A stretch of 64,000 bases of DNA from Whalleya microplaca (lineage: Eukaryota; Ascomycota; Sordariomycetes; Xylariales; Xylariaceae): contig MU385767.1 of assembly GCA_022497155.1 (NCBI GenBank), positions 62,001 through 126,000 on the forward strand, read 5' to 3'. The notes under the pieces are model-generated. The model was not told the DNA's origin. It worked only from the letters and a program-made list of their open reading frames with translations, and ran no database searches. Position numbers and translations under genes: made by a program. Position 1 is the stretch's first letter. Each line of letters starts with the position of its first letter. This document shows positions 22,144 through 34,234 of this stretch, piece by piece.

Positions 22144-23264
22144 ATTCTGTACTTAGGCGAATCAGTGCTGTGTTTTATGTGGCGTGAGGAATCCTAACTA
22201 TTCATATGCTGTAATAGGAAGCGTATTTTGATATGAGACAATTAAAGCCTGATATATTCTAGATAACCGATTACTGACACGGCAGCAAGTGAAGCGATTA
22301 TGTGGCAGAGGGTAATGGGTGAAAGAGCGACTCTTTGTTTGTTTCAAGCCTCGAGAACTTGAATACAATCCTGGGGGGTAATAATATCGAAAACAGACGT
22401 ACTTTTTCATTTTATGTAGGCTGAGTCGATTGAGACTGTTTATTCTATTCAGTATGGGTGGTTACGCAGAAATTTGCACTGTCGGTAAAACCTCATCTGG
22501 ACCTTCTGGCTGCCCCCAATTTGGCTGCCTCCCTCCTGGCTGCCCCTGAACCCCGAACAGTTGGAAAGGTATCTTAATGATACATTTTATACTTGGTATT
22601 CGAAGTATGAATCTACAATCCCCTTCTTTCAATTACAAGACTTACGTTCGAGGGTTCTCATATAGAGCTTTTGTGACGTCCGACCACAATATCAACAATC
22701 GCTTCCTGCCATTTACTAAGCATCAAAGAGCCTCATTGGTAGCTTAGGAATGTGATAAGTGATAGGCGGAACGGGTCGCGTACCATATGTGTATCATCCT
22801 GCACCCGTTATCGGTCCATGGCAAGGCAGTCTATTATCATCGAGTCCTAGCCTTACCAAGACCGAGATGTCAGATCGGACACTAATGAATATCCACTGTG
22901 ACGAACCTATATCTAGTGTTGTATCATATCAACCGACCGCCGAATCTGGTACAAGGATCGCACGTAATTCGGAGTGTTTCGGAGGACTGTTGCTTACTAC
23001 TGTAACTTTCTTTACTACAACGTTTAATATCATATCTTTGTACCTGCTACTATCATATTACCTCTTGGTCTACCTAGCAGCAGGTATAGTTGCGCTGAAG
23101 TGGGATTTTTGACTTTTAGGTAAACAGTGCTTGTACCTACCTAGGTAGGTATAGGATCAAGTGAAAGATACCTCCCTAGGCACTGTTCGTCAGAGAGACA
23201 TGGAGTCCTCTTACAGCTTCTCGTAAGGAAAATTAGGCAGCGGTCCCATCAATTCAATTCGAGT

Positions 23265-23353
23265 TATTTTCAAACCCACTTGAATTGACGATATTTACAA
23301 GTTAGGTTGATTAATTATCCACCATATCCTCCTCGAATTTACACGAACCTCTT

Positions 23354-23384
<31 letters not shown>

Positions 23385-23520
23385 ACATCANNNNNNNNNN
23401 TTTAAAACCCCCCTTTATTTTACATTTTTAAAACTATTGTTTTTTAATTAACCACCATATCCACCCCCAAATAAACACAACCCTTTTTGTTTTTTTTTTT
23501 TTTTTTTTTTTTTTAGAAAA
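23265..23520. repeat. near-duplicate flanks around a sequence gap
   Basis: The stretch before the gap (…ATTATCCACCATATCCTCCT… then a long T run) is repeated after it in corrupted form (…ATTAACCACCATATCCACCC… then a second T run). The second copy has G largely replaced and homopolymers lengthened. This looks like the same locus read twice, once with poor accuracy. Confidence 0.7.
23391..23400. other. assembly gap (10 N)
   Basis: Ten N bases preceded by T24 and a GTGTGTGTG run. The real length is unknown. Confidence 1.
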
Positions 23521-24481
23521 AAAAAAAAGTCCGCCAGCAAAATTCGAATGAGATCTTTAAATGTTTCTCTGGCTAATATCTTCTAACGCTGTCTTTGATT
23601 AAGCGTCTAATCCTTTACGTAGAACTGCTAGATAACCGCCGAGCTAAAGGCCGTCTCATCTCAGGGGCTCCCGACCGTCAAGTGATGATGAATGTGTTTA
23701 CGTCCGGGTGCTATCTACCTAGGTACACAACGACGCTGCCATGGCGTATAGGACGGCTAGAGTACCTCGTATAAAGACAGAGCTAGCGTTGCCGTTTCGC
23801 GTGACATAAGAAAATGCCCGACCGTCAAGTCACTAATAAGCATGGTATGAATATGTAACGAAGCCGTTACCACAGGTCTTGATTTGATACAACAGAAGGC
23901 GTAAAAGGGTAATTACTTAGATTGATTGCTAGCTAATTAAAAGAGAGTCTATCTAAAGGTCGGCGAACTGAAGTTTTATATATTCCTGAATGCCTTCCTA
24001 TTGCAGGCATGGATTGCCAAGCCTGGATTACCAAGAGGTCTTCACGTGACTATTGCGGGGGTAAGAGGAGGTTGGAATGAGTGTACGGAGTATGGCAGTG
24101 TCTAATCGGTGCTACGCCCCCCGAGGACTCTGATAATGGTACTTCCCTAATAGTCACTACTGTGATACTCATAGTTTGCATCTATTCCTACAAGTAGAGG
24201 AAAAAGAAACCTCGTCGTCTTGGAGCCAGCTGCTCAATTACATCTACTATTGATAAACGGGTTACGAAACCCGCATTTGGGATATAGCCCTTTGCCGTGG
24301 CGGTATGGCAAGCTGGGATACTCAGATATGACAGAAACCCAGACGCGAAAATTATATGATCACTATTATCTTGTTTGTAACTGTAGATAAGATGAGGCTT
24401 TTCTGCATGTTCCATTAGGAAGGTTCCCTTCCCCACCTCATAGACCCTAAGACCACAGCTTTTAAACCACACAACACATTA

Positions 24482-24553
24482 TCCGAATTGGTGTAGTGGC
24501 TAACATTTGACGCTCTCACCGTCAAGCCCGGGGTTCGATTCCCCGATTCGGAG
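24482..24553 (+). tRNA. tRNA-Glu (CTC)
   Basis: 72 nt. The acceptor stem TCCGAAT pairs with ATTCGGA, with G as discriminator. The D-arm lies in GGTGTAGTGGCTAACAT. The anticodon stem TGACG/CGTCA encloses loop CTCTCAC, giving anticodon CTC. The T-arm CGGGG-TTCGATT-CCCCG is intact. It has no intron. Both internal promoter boxes are present. Confidence 0.96.
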
Positions 24554-24723
24554 TCCATTTTTACGATTTGCATTTGCATCTGACTATATTAGAGAATTCC
24601 GATCAAGTTTTTTTTTTATGTTGGTGAATCCGGTCGCGTCTCTTTGTAGACTTCGTACAACTTAATAAAGGTTAGGCAAATAGCATTAAATCTCCGAAAA
24701 ACTTGATTGAACATGATTATAAG

Positions 24724-24846
24724 GTTTTTGACACGATAATAAGGGTACTAAAGATCCTTCGGATCTTAGATCTTTACACAATTTTACTAGAGTGATCACG
24801 GCAGCACCTAAATGATCTTTGCACACACTGTAACTGTGATAGTTTT
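24724..24846 (-). mobile_element. short dispersed element, copy 1 (113 bp, with 5-bp target-site duplication)
   Basis: The element spans 24729-24841 between direct repeats GTTTT (24724-24728 and 24842-24846). Its ends are TGACACGATAAT and CTGTGATA, an imperfect inverted pair. It matches the copies at 31620-31773 and 53971-54163 in the opposite orientation, sharing the words CACGGCAGCACCTAAATGAT and AAGATCC-GGATCTTAGATC. It lies 171 bp downstream of tRNA-Glu. No coding capacity. It is either a MITE-like element or a solo-LTR-like remnant. Confidence 0.65.
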
Positions 24847-25444
24847 CAATACCTCTATAATTGAAACAGGGCTAATGAACAGCCGTTCATTGAGAAACCG
24901 AAGAAAGGGACATAAACTTTGAAAGGGGCAATAGCCTATAATTATTAGACTGCTAGTTAGATGTAGGAATTATCACTCGCAGGCGAGATGCTATACAGAC
25001 ATTTCATGCAGCTTAGCAGGCCTTTCTATGTTATACAGTAGGACACTTATTAGGCTCTAGAAGGTGCCTTATTTTCTTTGCGTTGCTTTCTTGATACTGC
25101 ATTCGAATGGTCCATACACATTTGCTTGGTACCTATAACCAGAGAGACGGTTTACGTCATTCAAAGGTGCAATAATATCGAGAATTAGTACTACGTGCCA
25201 TCTAGGGACAATGACTAATTGGTATAAATTATTAAACTGTTATCGCAAACAAACGCTTGAAGTGATAGATTCGTAATACTAAATGCCTAGTTCATATTCC
25301 CTATATTATACCAATCCTATCCGGCCTCTCCACTTAAACCCTTCTTATGATAGCTATGTGTACATTCATGGTTCCTTGCAAAGCAGTGTGTGAAGTGACT
25401 TGTGTATGAACAAATGAGAAACAATACAATGAGAGAGTTTCGCT
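24847..25444. other. intergenic, no gene seen
   Basis: AT-rich 3' flank of the P450 gene (which reads leftwards). Nothing recognisable. Confidence 0.5.
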
Positions 25445-27196
25445 TTAAGAAGCCTGGACAAGGCAGCGGTGGCCTTTTGGATTCATTATGAAATAGAGTG
25501 CCGGCTCCATATCTTCGTCACTCATCCCCTCCAGCTTCGATATTGTCGCATGTGGAAACTGCCGGAAGAAGAGAGTCGTAGCCAAGCGTAACTCGTGGTA
25601 GGCCAGATGTATACCAATACAAGCTGTCATGGCATGGGTTAGCTTTGTAAGTATGGCATACGCAACTCCAGAACTACATAGTGCTTACAGCGTGAGCCTC
25701 CCCCAAAAGGCATATAGGAGTCCTTCATCCTCTTCGTAGGGTGGGCCCATCTGTCGGGGTTAAACCTATCCGGCTCCGGGAAAATGTCCTCGTTGCGGTG
25801 CAAGCTGTAGGCTTGCGTGAGTACCGTTGTTCGAGGTGGAAATGTATAGCCGCCAAGTGTCGCTCCGCTGGGTGGAACGAGACGCGGCAATCCTGCCGGC
25901 GCGGCAGAATGGAGACGTAGGGTCTCAGAAACAACTTGGCTTAGGTACGGTAGATCCTTTAACTGTTGCGTGTCAAAGTCGCCCGGAAGCGAACTGACCT
26001 CTTCAACAAGCCTCTGCTTCACGGCCGGATCCTTGCAGACACGGTAGACAAGATATGTCAGAGTGTTGGACGTGGTGTCGCTGCCAGCAATGACATAGAG
26101 GCCTGCATTATACGTAATTTCAGCGTGAGATAGGGTATCCTCACCCTTAGCATTATTGATGAGGCGTGTAAATAAAGTTGGCGGTGCTTGAGCATCATTC
26201 TCGAGGCGTTGTTGGTATTTACTCAGCAACTTCTCGGAATGGGCATTGACTCTAGGAACTGCTTCAAGTGCATTTTGCAAGAACGAAGGGCAAATCGCCT
26301 TAGGTATTTTCCGTACCCATGGCAAAGTCTGTTCAATGATGGTTGAAGCTCCGAAAGTTTGTATATCCAACAAGTATTGGTTTGTCTGTCGCTGGTTAGT
26401 AGCTAGATAGGCAAGTAATCAATAAGGATCACAATCACCTGGCCGGTTTGCAGCAGACGGAAGGACTCGCCAAATGTGAGTTCCCCGATAACATCCGATG
26501 TCATTAACATCCACCACTTGAACACATCCGCCGCCCCGCGCGTTTCCATTTCTTTAGCCATTTGCTGGATTGCGAAGCGCACGTTGGCCTCGACTTGTGG
26601 CAACACAGTCTGCAAGCCACTTTCTGAAAGCGGGTAAGATAAAAGCTTACGCCAACGACGATGTACTTCTACATCTTGTACATTGAAGAGATTTGCTCTT
26701 GTGTCTTTGTAGAAATCCCCCTTTATAAAGTCACCCTTAATCCGATGGATTGCTTGGGCATCGTCTGGGTTCGTGAAATCGACCGAGTTTGGGGCGATTC
26801 GCAATACGGGACCTAGTCATCTAGAGTTAGTCGCCTGTCGTATAAAGGCACCCCGTAGCAGATAGCCCAGTCCGATGGAAAGAAAGCCTGATATTACGAA
26901 CCATATTTTTGGTGTAGAGCATGGATATAGGTCGGCGATTTACCAGTCATATGGTAGTAGGCGTAGACTAAACCGGTCCATCTGCTATACCATGGCCCGG
27001 GAATGTGTCTCAATGGGTTGGTCAGACCTTTGAGTAGGAACTAAGCCGCATTAGTTCAAATATCAATGCCTCTCTTGTACGAGAACACTCTAACCGGGAG
27101 TAACGCCAATATGACGGAAATTCCAGCGAGTTGTGGTAGTGATACAGTTGAAAGTTCCGCCAGTGAAGGTATCGTTGAAGACATTGTTGAAGACAT
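25445..27196 (-). CDS. cytochrome P450 monooxygenase
   Basis: Five deduced exons on the minus strand: 27089-27196, 26902-27040, 26439-26812, 25689-26385 and 25445-25623, giving 498 aa. A hydrophobic N-terminal anchor precedes the proline hinge PLRHIPGPWYSRW. The I-helix motif AGSDTTS, the ExxR motif in SETLRLH and the heme loop FGGGSRSCIGIHLA (assembled across the intron 25624-25688) are all intact, so the enzyme should be functional. It is an ER-anchored haem monooxygenase. The substrate is not predictable from sequence, and no biosynthetic cluster partners are adjacent. Exon 1 is the weak point: the frame is blocked by a TAG at 27041-27043, and I assume a 48-nt intron with a poor GTGTTC donor. 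CCG|GTTAGA is an alternative donor. Confidence 0.85.
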
Positions 27197-29361
27197 GGTA
27201 AGTGATGTATAGCAGAAAGAAGGTCTGGGTCTAGATTAACCAATATATCTTGAAGTGACTTGTAGCATCGCTAAGGAGATAACACAAATCTTTAATACGA
27301 AAGGCATTAATTTCCAGGCACCAGCAGAACGGCCAAAGAGGAGTCCGAGAGTCCGTCCCCCGGTCGCCTTTCCAAACCGAGAGAAACAGTGGCTATAGGT
27401 CCGACGTATTAACTTTACTCGAGTATACTCGCTTATAGTTCACAGCCCCCTAAACACTCTAAATAGATAATGTTCATAGGCTTCGAACAATGATTCAAAG
27501 CTACGAAAACATGAACAAGCTACTTATGATTGTTGTTTTAAACTGTCTAATTCGGAAGAATTTTTACTTTACATGTCTACAGGTTGGATGTAAGGACACG
27601 TTCTAGAGTCGTAGGCACTAATAAACCACCCCTGTCGAATATATATTTTCACTATGCTTAAACAAGCATCACATCTCCACGATTACCTCTCAACAACAGC
27701 GCCCTGCATCAACTATATCGGCCATATAGTACCCTACTATGCTCCCTGGTTGCTACGGCGGTTCGCATATCCACAATAAGGGGCAGTAAAACTTATAGAT
27801 GAGGTAATACATTAGGCCAAGCCCCGGAAGCGGGTGATCATTCAGGCCGGCTAACTCCTACGTTGACCGACGTCCGACCTCCGACATCTAGACAGTTATC
27901 CATACCAATTTGTATGGATAGTTATCGGATTTAGAATACACGCGTGAAAAGCGAGCGGGTCTCCACCGGCTTGTAAAACCCGATGGCCTGTGCGAATGAC
28001 TTATACTCCCGCAGTCCTGCCTGTCAGTCTGCAACCATAATATGTACGGTTGCGGCACGGGCTTTGCCGGCACCCGCAGCATGCGTCACTAGGGCGCCCC
28101 ATCGGTTGTCGACAGTCAACCCTACTCTCTAAGAGCAGGAATTATTAATCAATATTCTGCATCACTACGTAACACCTATTGCCGGCGGCGCTCATGCCTC
28201 CGACCCGGAACGTTTTGGGGGACCCGTCCAACCCCGCTGTTGTTGCCGGCTTACGAAGTAGGCCCCGGTAGCTGTGGCTGAGTATATAGAGCGAGTAAGG
28301 TTCTATTCCTAACAGCGTTATTGGTATTCGCTCTATTAGCTCATTTCCGGTGTCGAATATTTAAACTTAAGGTATAACAATTAGCTTCAACAATATAGCC
28401 CACGTCTTTGCTTAGGTACTTCGTTTCTTGTCCCTCATGCATGTGACGCGGTATTCACGCCTAAGAAATCTGTGATTATTCTGTTCAATGGAGCATGGCC
28501 AATGAATGACGCCAGAAACACCCTCGAGAAATTATATACTTATATAACCCGACAGATCAATTAGCATACATCAATGTTATTTTTCCTCCTGGGCTCTGCG
28601 AGGTTGTTCATAGAAAAGTGCTGATACGACATTCGCCCCAAGCTTATGCATTCTTTCGCTAGATTAATCGTTCGTCATAGTAACGCATTAACAATAAAAG
28701 ATCGACCGTTATACCTCCTGGCAAGACAGATGAGTGGGGATAACTTCTCAGTCGTCAGTATAAAATCCTCAAGAATTTGCAGGCAAGCCTAACAGACGTT
28801 GAGCTAGCACTTTTATGGAGACATATTTTAACCGTCCTGATAGATATCAATATCGTCAAAGACTTCGGGAGGCGCTGCTTGGCCACCATATAAACTGGTT
28901 GTATTCGGACGTAGCTACACACTTGTACCTTAAGTAGTTAAGATGATACTAGGGAACGTAGTTTTTCTTGGATATAATAATTAGTTCTAGAGTACTCCGT
29001 ATAATAAATGTGGTATTTAGTAGAATTTCGATTAATCCCAGCTTTCAACGAATAGAAAGTGTAGATATTCAATACACCCGCGTTGTCTGGGCTTAACCCT
29101 TCCTCCACATTATCTTAGTCTCAGCTTGACAGACAAGGTTTATTCGAATATATGAGTAAATAAACCAAGGAATTTATTAGAACTTCATTTATATAATATG
29201 TTATAATCTCCGTAATAAAGGTATTTGCTGGTTTCAGTATGGAACTAGTGGGTAGTACGGGATGATTTGTGAGATTTCTTTGTCTGCCGGAAAATTAGAT
29301 AAATCTACGGCCTTATGGCCACGCTCATCCTTCATTTCGTAACGAACAAAAGTATCGAACG
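27197..29361. other. AT-rich gene-poor stretch
   Basis: No gene seen on either strand. A perfect 9-bp hairpin (TATCCATAC / GTATGGATA) lies at 27897-27920. A somewhat GC-richer island at 27840-28260 (ORF 27888-28082, minus) shows no recognisable motif. Confidence 0.5.
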
Positions 29362-30580
29362 ATGACAGACTTTCCACTGGTGCCTGGGCCAAAAATAAAG
29401 CCATTCAACACTGGAAGAAATCCACCGAGGATCGAGTTCATCAAGCATATTGGTAAAGGGTCCCACGCTCATGTATGGAAAGTAGAAATCAATCGTAAAA
29501 CCTACGCTTTAAAAATAGTACGAATGCCCCTTGCCGAGAATTTCGCTCGTGAGTCTTATTTTATCACAGTTCACTTTCTGGCATCACTATCCCGAGCCAG
29601 AATGTTACGGCCTCGAAATGAGCGATGAGCAGGTGAATGCTTACCTGCACCCGTTCGGTTGTGAGTGTCGCGTATACGGGCGTCTCCAGGAGCTGGGAAA
29701 GGAAGACCTTGCTATCCGGTGTTACGGATACCTGCTTCTTGATCAAAAGCAGCAGGCCCTTCTCCGTAAGTCAGACACCTTCTCCTGGGAGGAAGACTGG
29801 GGATACGAGGAATCCGTTTATAAGGGAAAGCCACTACGCGCCCTCGTTAAAGAGTATATCTCGGTACCCAGCCCACCCGCCAACAGACTCAAATTTGCCA
29901 AATATGGGACGGAAGTAGCCTGTAAGTAGCACGCGGAATGGTTATTTATACGTTCGCCTCTTACAGGCGCACGCATGCCCTGTTAGCTATGTTCAAGAGA
30001 AAAATATTTGGAACAAGTCTTACAACTCCCTTCTGTTTTCCCAGTATGGCCCAATAGAAGATTACTGATCCCCAACATTATAGTTAGCCCGCGTACGGCG
30101 CCGCGCCTTATCCGCGCAGTCAAGACAATGCATCGTTCCGGGATTCTGATTCGCGACATCGGCATCGACAACGTGATAGATGGTCGCCTGGTTGATTTCA
30201 GTATGGCTTGGACGATGCCGCACCCGTGCCTCGCACCGAAACCCCTGATCCCGTGGTACGAACTAGGACAGCACGATGCTTATTGTGTCGACCGTATGAT
30301 CGCCAATTGGAATGCAACGCACGGACCGGAATATAGGGAAGACGGGAAAGAGTTCATCTGGGAACGTATGTTACCAAATGAGGAATATATGGACAAGTTG
30401 AGATCACAGTCCGATAGGGAAGACCGTGAGTGGAACGAGGAGAACTACGCTTGGCACATTAGGATTCAAGACTTCGACTGGAAGAAGGCAGGAACGAAGA
30501 GGAATAAGAAGCAAAATGGCAAGACGTCCACAGTGAGAGCCTCAAAGACTAGACAAAAGAGACATACAATAGTTAACTAA
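29362..30580 (+). CDS. Fta2-type kinase-fold protein, copy 1
   Basis: Exons 29362-29517, 29570-29921 and 30045-30580 (introns 52 and 123 nt) give 347 aa. The start MTDFPLVPGPKIKPFN leads to a glycine-loop-like HIGKGSHAHVWKV and ALKI. FGCECRVYGRLQE and YGYLLLD follow, then RSGILIRDIGIDNV (catalytic-loop-like Asp) and VDFSMAWTMPHP (DFG-like). This set is that of fungal proteins annotated under the kinetochore Sim4-complex subunit Fta2 domain, a degenerate protein-kinase fold. In filamentous fungi the family is expanded and mostly not centromeric, so a kinetochore role is unproven. The C-terminal 30 residues are very basic. The paralogue at 34644-35859 has introns at identical positions. The DNA here is less GC-rich than in copy 2. 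Confidence 0.72.
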
Positions 30581-31303
30581 AACAAATCAATCAAGCCCTT
30601 GGTTTTTTATGTTTAGCCCAGAAGACACCTCACGTCTCTGGCTCAAAAGTAACACGCCAGGTTACAACTTACGCCTTTTCTCGGACATAATGATTTGTGC
30701 ATCTTCTGAAGGGCATTTTATCGAGATAAGTATGATAGAAGTGACACATTGCATCCACATGATATCTAGCTACCATAAAGGTTCGCTCGTACTTAAACAG
30801 CTTGATTAAGATACTTGGGACTCTTGTGGGATGCTGGATCCTGACTGTCCGTTAAAGTGGCCTTATAAGACAGCCCTAAACCATTTCGAAAGCAAGGTGA
30901 GCATATTCCAATATCAAGAGATATCATGGATACTGATTTCGCTCGCACACTCGTGGGCTCAATGCTACCAATACATAGAGCTCCTCTACAGCTATGAGAA
31001 CATGCGATCGCTAGGACGCTTCACCCCTGTAGCTACTTATATGAACAGAGCGCTGCCTTGCCTATAATTCTAGTCATGGTACTTTTCTAGTGACAACTAC
31101 TAGGTAAAAGAATCCCAACCTGTGTCAACTTTGGCGACATCGGCAATATCCAGTGTGTAGTTGTAATACATTGCGCTAACTTTTTCAAGGTACCCGCATG
31201 TAATATATTCCCGGCATTGTCAATCTTGCTGGCTAACTCGAAATTCGAGAATCGAGCCTCGAGGCCTCCTCCTTCACCCTCTTTTAGCCTAGCTCTCCAT
31301 CAG

Positions 31304-31305
<2 letters not shown>

Positions 31306-31347
<42 letters not shown>
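31306..31347. repeat. AC dinucleotide microsatellite
   Basis: About 21 uninterrupted AC units. Confidence 0.95.
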
Positions 31348-31351
<4 letters not shown>

Positions 31352-31619
31352 GGTAGCTTCGTTCTAGAGGAATATAGGCCTTTTAGCCACTCTCTTCTAC
31401 ACGCAGCCTGAAGCTCCGTGTACCGTGTCCGTTGTCTCGTTGCATATTTAGTGGACTGGCCACATTGATCTCTCAAATACGGGAGGTACGTACCCACAGG
31501 TGTACGGTCCATACCTAGGTATGTTGCTACCTACCTAGGTACGTACTCCCGTATGGCGACGGTAGAATGGTTATCGCCCGGCGGGGCACCCGACTAAGGT
31601 TTTCTGAGTAATTCTAAAT

Positions 31620-31773
31620 TATCACATTTACAGTGTGTGCAATTATCATTTAGGTGCTGCCGTGATCACTTTAGTTGACTCAGGTAGAATTGTGTAAAAG
31701 TCTAAGATCTAAAAGATCTTCTAGTAGCTTAGAAGATCCCGGAACTATAACTAATACCCCTATTATCGTGACA
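31620..31773 (+). mobile_element. short dispersed element, copy 2 (154 bp)
   Basis: Begins TATCACATTTACAGTGTGTG, carries ATCATTTAGGTGCTGCCGTG, and ends TATTATCGTGACA, as in copy 3. The centre holds AGATC-rich inverted words. The flanks (TAAAT / ACTAT) do not form a clear target-site duplication. Confidence 0.6.
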
Positions 31774-32737
31774 ACTATTAGTACCCATACTAGAGTAGTA
31801 GAGCCCTGCCTCTAGCTATAGTAGTCCATCCGTGAGTTCTAGACCTAGGCTTATCATATAGATAGTATAAGATATGAAGGTGTCAACTTTGATATTTGAT
31901 ACTTTTGGGAAGTGGTGGCTTAGTGCCCAGGTGGTGTGCGAGGTGGTCTGCTGCCAGATCTCTAATTCTTAGCTACCAGTATGCAAACCGCGCTCACCGG
32001 CAGATTCAGCCAAACCCTAAGAACAAATAATAAATGTACTCAGACATTTTACGGATACAATACCTAAGTATTATAAAAATGATGCCCCACAACACTATGT
32101 GGGATTGTTGCTGAGACTATAGACATCTGCTTTAGCAGAAGGATGATACGTTAGCGGGATTGGCTGGAACTGACTCTACCAATAGCACACCCTCAAGGCA
32201 CAAGGGAACGAACAGCCGTTTTTCGTACAAGAGTTTCGAGTATGTGAATGTCTCATCTGTCTCATCCCAGCTGTCTGAAGAGTTAACTATGCACCAAATC
32301 ATAAATTGTGCCACCTAGCACAGAGATCAGCTCTAGTTACAGCGTTGGGAACATTGATTGTAATAGCAGATTTTTCCAAAATGGCAATTTCTGGGCTCAG
32401 AAAGGTAGCACCCATCATCGCCTTCCAGAGTTTCAGCACACTTGTTGTAAAAGACAAAGACATTCTTTGTTTTCTTTACGCGATTCTATGAAGACTTCAG
32501 CGCCATCTAACTTATATTATCCTTGTTCAATTTCAGTAAAGTTAATTGTTCTGAAAGAAGGACAAAGGTAATCTTTGAAGTTAAATTGGCACACAATGCT
32601 TAGTGCCGGAATTATACCATTAGAGGCGTATACATATATATCGAAGTCTTCACGCGGGCTTCGTATTTGGCACTGCGAAGTCTCAAGTCAGTTTTACAGC
32701 ATAAAGGGCCATTAAATCTATACTCACAAGACAGGAA

Positions 32738-34234
32738 ATGAGCAACTACCACTGGGGGGTTAGTGACCATTCACAGGTACAATTCCAGCGTACTGCCAGG
32801 GACCTATTTAAGATCCCCAACCCCGAACCGCTCGTCGATGAGCACTTTAAAGGTGGCAATAGTTGGCGCGAAGACTACGTAGATGTGCAATGGGAAGACA
32901 TCAAGGTTTGGAGTGACTTCAATAATCTAAATATTGATCATTGTCTCATAGAAGAGTCTAGGATCAGAGTCCCCTGGACTAAACGCGATGAGACTGACTG
33001 CAGAAGCGCCTGCGAGGCTGAATACAGGATTAATGACGAAAACAATATCAACGACATGATCAGGAAGACCTTCGCAAGAGTTATGGAGAAAATAATGAAT
33101 CCTACTGCTGCAAGCTTACGCAGCAAGCTGGGACTACCACCCGTTAATCTGCAAATGAAGTTTGAAGGCGCGGATGTTAGGGTCACTGATGATGAAGGGA
33201 AGAAAAGGTGGCCGAAACGCCCAGATTGGCCCATAAACCATACGTCGGACAGTACTAGGGTAACAAGACGACGCCAGCCTAAAGAAGAAGAAACGATTTT
33301 CGTAGTTGGGGACGCCAAAAGGCACTGTGTCTTTGACCCTGAATGGTTGAAAAGCCAAGACGACTATGATCGAAAGAAGATGAAAGTCACCATGGGACAA
33401 TTAGGTATGTATGCATACTATGGGAAAACAAGATACGGGTTTGTAATAACGTCAATGACACTGACGGTCATGCGTTTCTACCTAATATCTGCAAAGGAGC
33501 GTCGGCTAGGTGTTGAATATCAGGTCATCCCCTGGTCAGCAAGTGGTTCGCAGTTGACCATTATCAAAGCTATCTGGGCGCTTGTAATGCTTAGCATGAA
33601 TGATCGCCATCGCAAAGTTGTACCTGATAGCGAATTAACACTACTAGGTGTTTGGCATTCTCAGCAGATTTTATCCAATAAGGTATATTGGCACCCTCTG
33701 ACCGAAAGTATTACGGTCCGCTTGCCCCAGGGTTGCTTTGAAAGCTCTGTACCAGTCTTGAATCAATTCATGTCTGCCGCGTGTATGGAAAGAGTACGGC
33801 TATTAGTTAGTCAGAGGAAGAGATCCGTGTCTTCGAGCGGTAAAGGCTCTTTAAGCAGCAGAAGTTCGGGCTTAAGCAGCAGAGGCAGCGAAGGATCCTC
33901 AAGCAGTGAAGGGTCCTCAAGCAGTGAAAGTTCTACAAGTGGAAATAGCTCTTCAACTAGGGAATCATTAACGAAAGAATCGTTGCTTGTAATTCACCTG
34001 GGGCCGCGCCAGAAGGGTCTGAACAAAGTGCGAAAAACTTCAGATCCCCAGCAAGAATCAAGGCGCAGATTAATTCGAGGGGAATTGCAGAGCCCCTCAG
34101 ACTGCGGTATAACCAGGAAGGTTGTGAGGCTTTTGCCATCACGTAAAGCTGAGAACAAGGAGGCACTTAAGGCTCTTATGCAGTGGCTCACAGAACTAAA
34201 AGAAATGAACAGTAAAGGAGCTAACACTGTATAG
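32738..34234 (+). CDS. hypothetical protein with possible PD-(D/E)XK nuclease-like core
   Basis: One open exon of 498 codons from ATG 32738. The central part reads ETIFVVGDAKRH, then an M-rich Q-L-G-M-Y-A-Y-Y-G-K-TRYGFVITS segment. An acidic-x-K pair (here DAK) on a strand, then a helix with Gln, then an RYGFIIT-like strand is the pattern I associate with fungal proteins carrying a restriction-endonuclease-like domain. This is an inference, not a firm assignment. Residues of about 365-410 are a Ser-rich low-complexity tract encoded by short tandem repeats (GGATCCTCAAGCAGTGAA type). The C-terminus is basic. It stands between two Fta2-type paralogues on the same strand. A missing upstream exon is possible. 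Confidence 0.6.
   Translation: MSNYHWGVSDHSQVQFQRTARDLFKIPNPEPLVDEHFKGGNSWREDYVDVQWEDIKVWSDFNNLNIDHCLIEESRIRVPWTKRDETDCRSACEAEYRINDENNINDMIRKTFARVMEKIMNPTAASLRSKLGLPPVNLQMKFEGADVRVTDDEGKKRWPKRPDWPINHTSDSTRVTRRRQPKEEETIFVVGDAKRHCVFDPEWLKSQDDYDRKKMKVTMGQLGMYAYYGKTRYGFVITSMTLTVMRFYLISAKERRLGVEYQVIPWSASGSQLTIIKAIWALVMLSMNDRHRKVVPDSELTLLGVWHSQQILSNKVYWHPLTESITVRLPQGCFESSVPVLNQFMSAACMERVRLLVSQRKRSVSSSGKGSLSSRSSGLSSRGSEGSSSSEGSSSSESSTSGNSSSTRESLTKESLLVIHLGPRQKGLNKVRKTSDPQQESRRRLIRGELQSPSDCGITRKVVRLLPSRKAENKEALKALMQWLTELKEMNSKGANTV

Larger units (their letters stand above)
22144..24481. other. intergenic with assembly gap
   Basis: No gene I can support. The ORF 22759-23112 (plus) ends in two hydrophobic segments but has no recognisable motif. 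It contains a CTGGCTGCC tandem near 22506-22550, an 18-bp palindrome TACCTACCTAGGTAGGTA at 23134-23151, and the N-run described separately. Confidence 0.5.
30581..32737. other. intergenic with microsatellite and dispersed element
   Basis: No gene seen. Contains an AC repeat (31306-31347), two CCTAGG-centred palindromes (ATACCTAGGTAT at 31511-31522 and one at about 31530-31545) and element copy 2 (31620-31773). ORFs at 30609-30809 and 30831-31067 show no recognisable motif. Confidence 0.5.

Noticed and set aside
22759..23112. 117-codon ORF with hydrophobic end near the amyloid-like cluster
   Set aside because: Tempting as a membrane partner, but it lacks the 18-residue repeat and a credible start. 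Hydrophobic ORFs are common in T-rich DNA.
31300..31512. ORFs of alternating His-Thr or Val-Cys
   Set aside because: Translation of the AC microsatellite.
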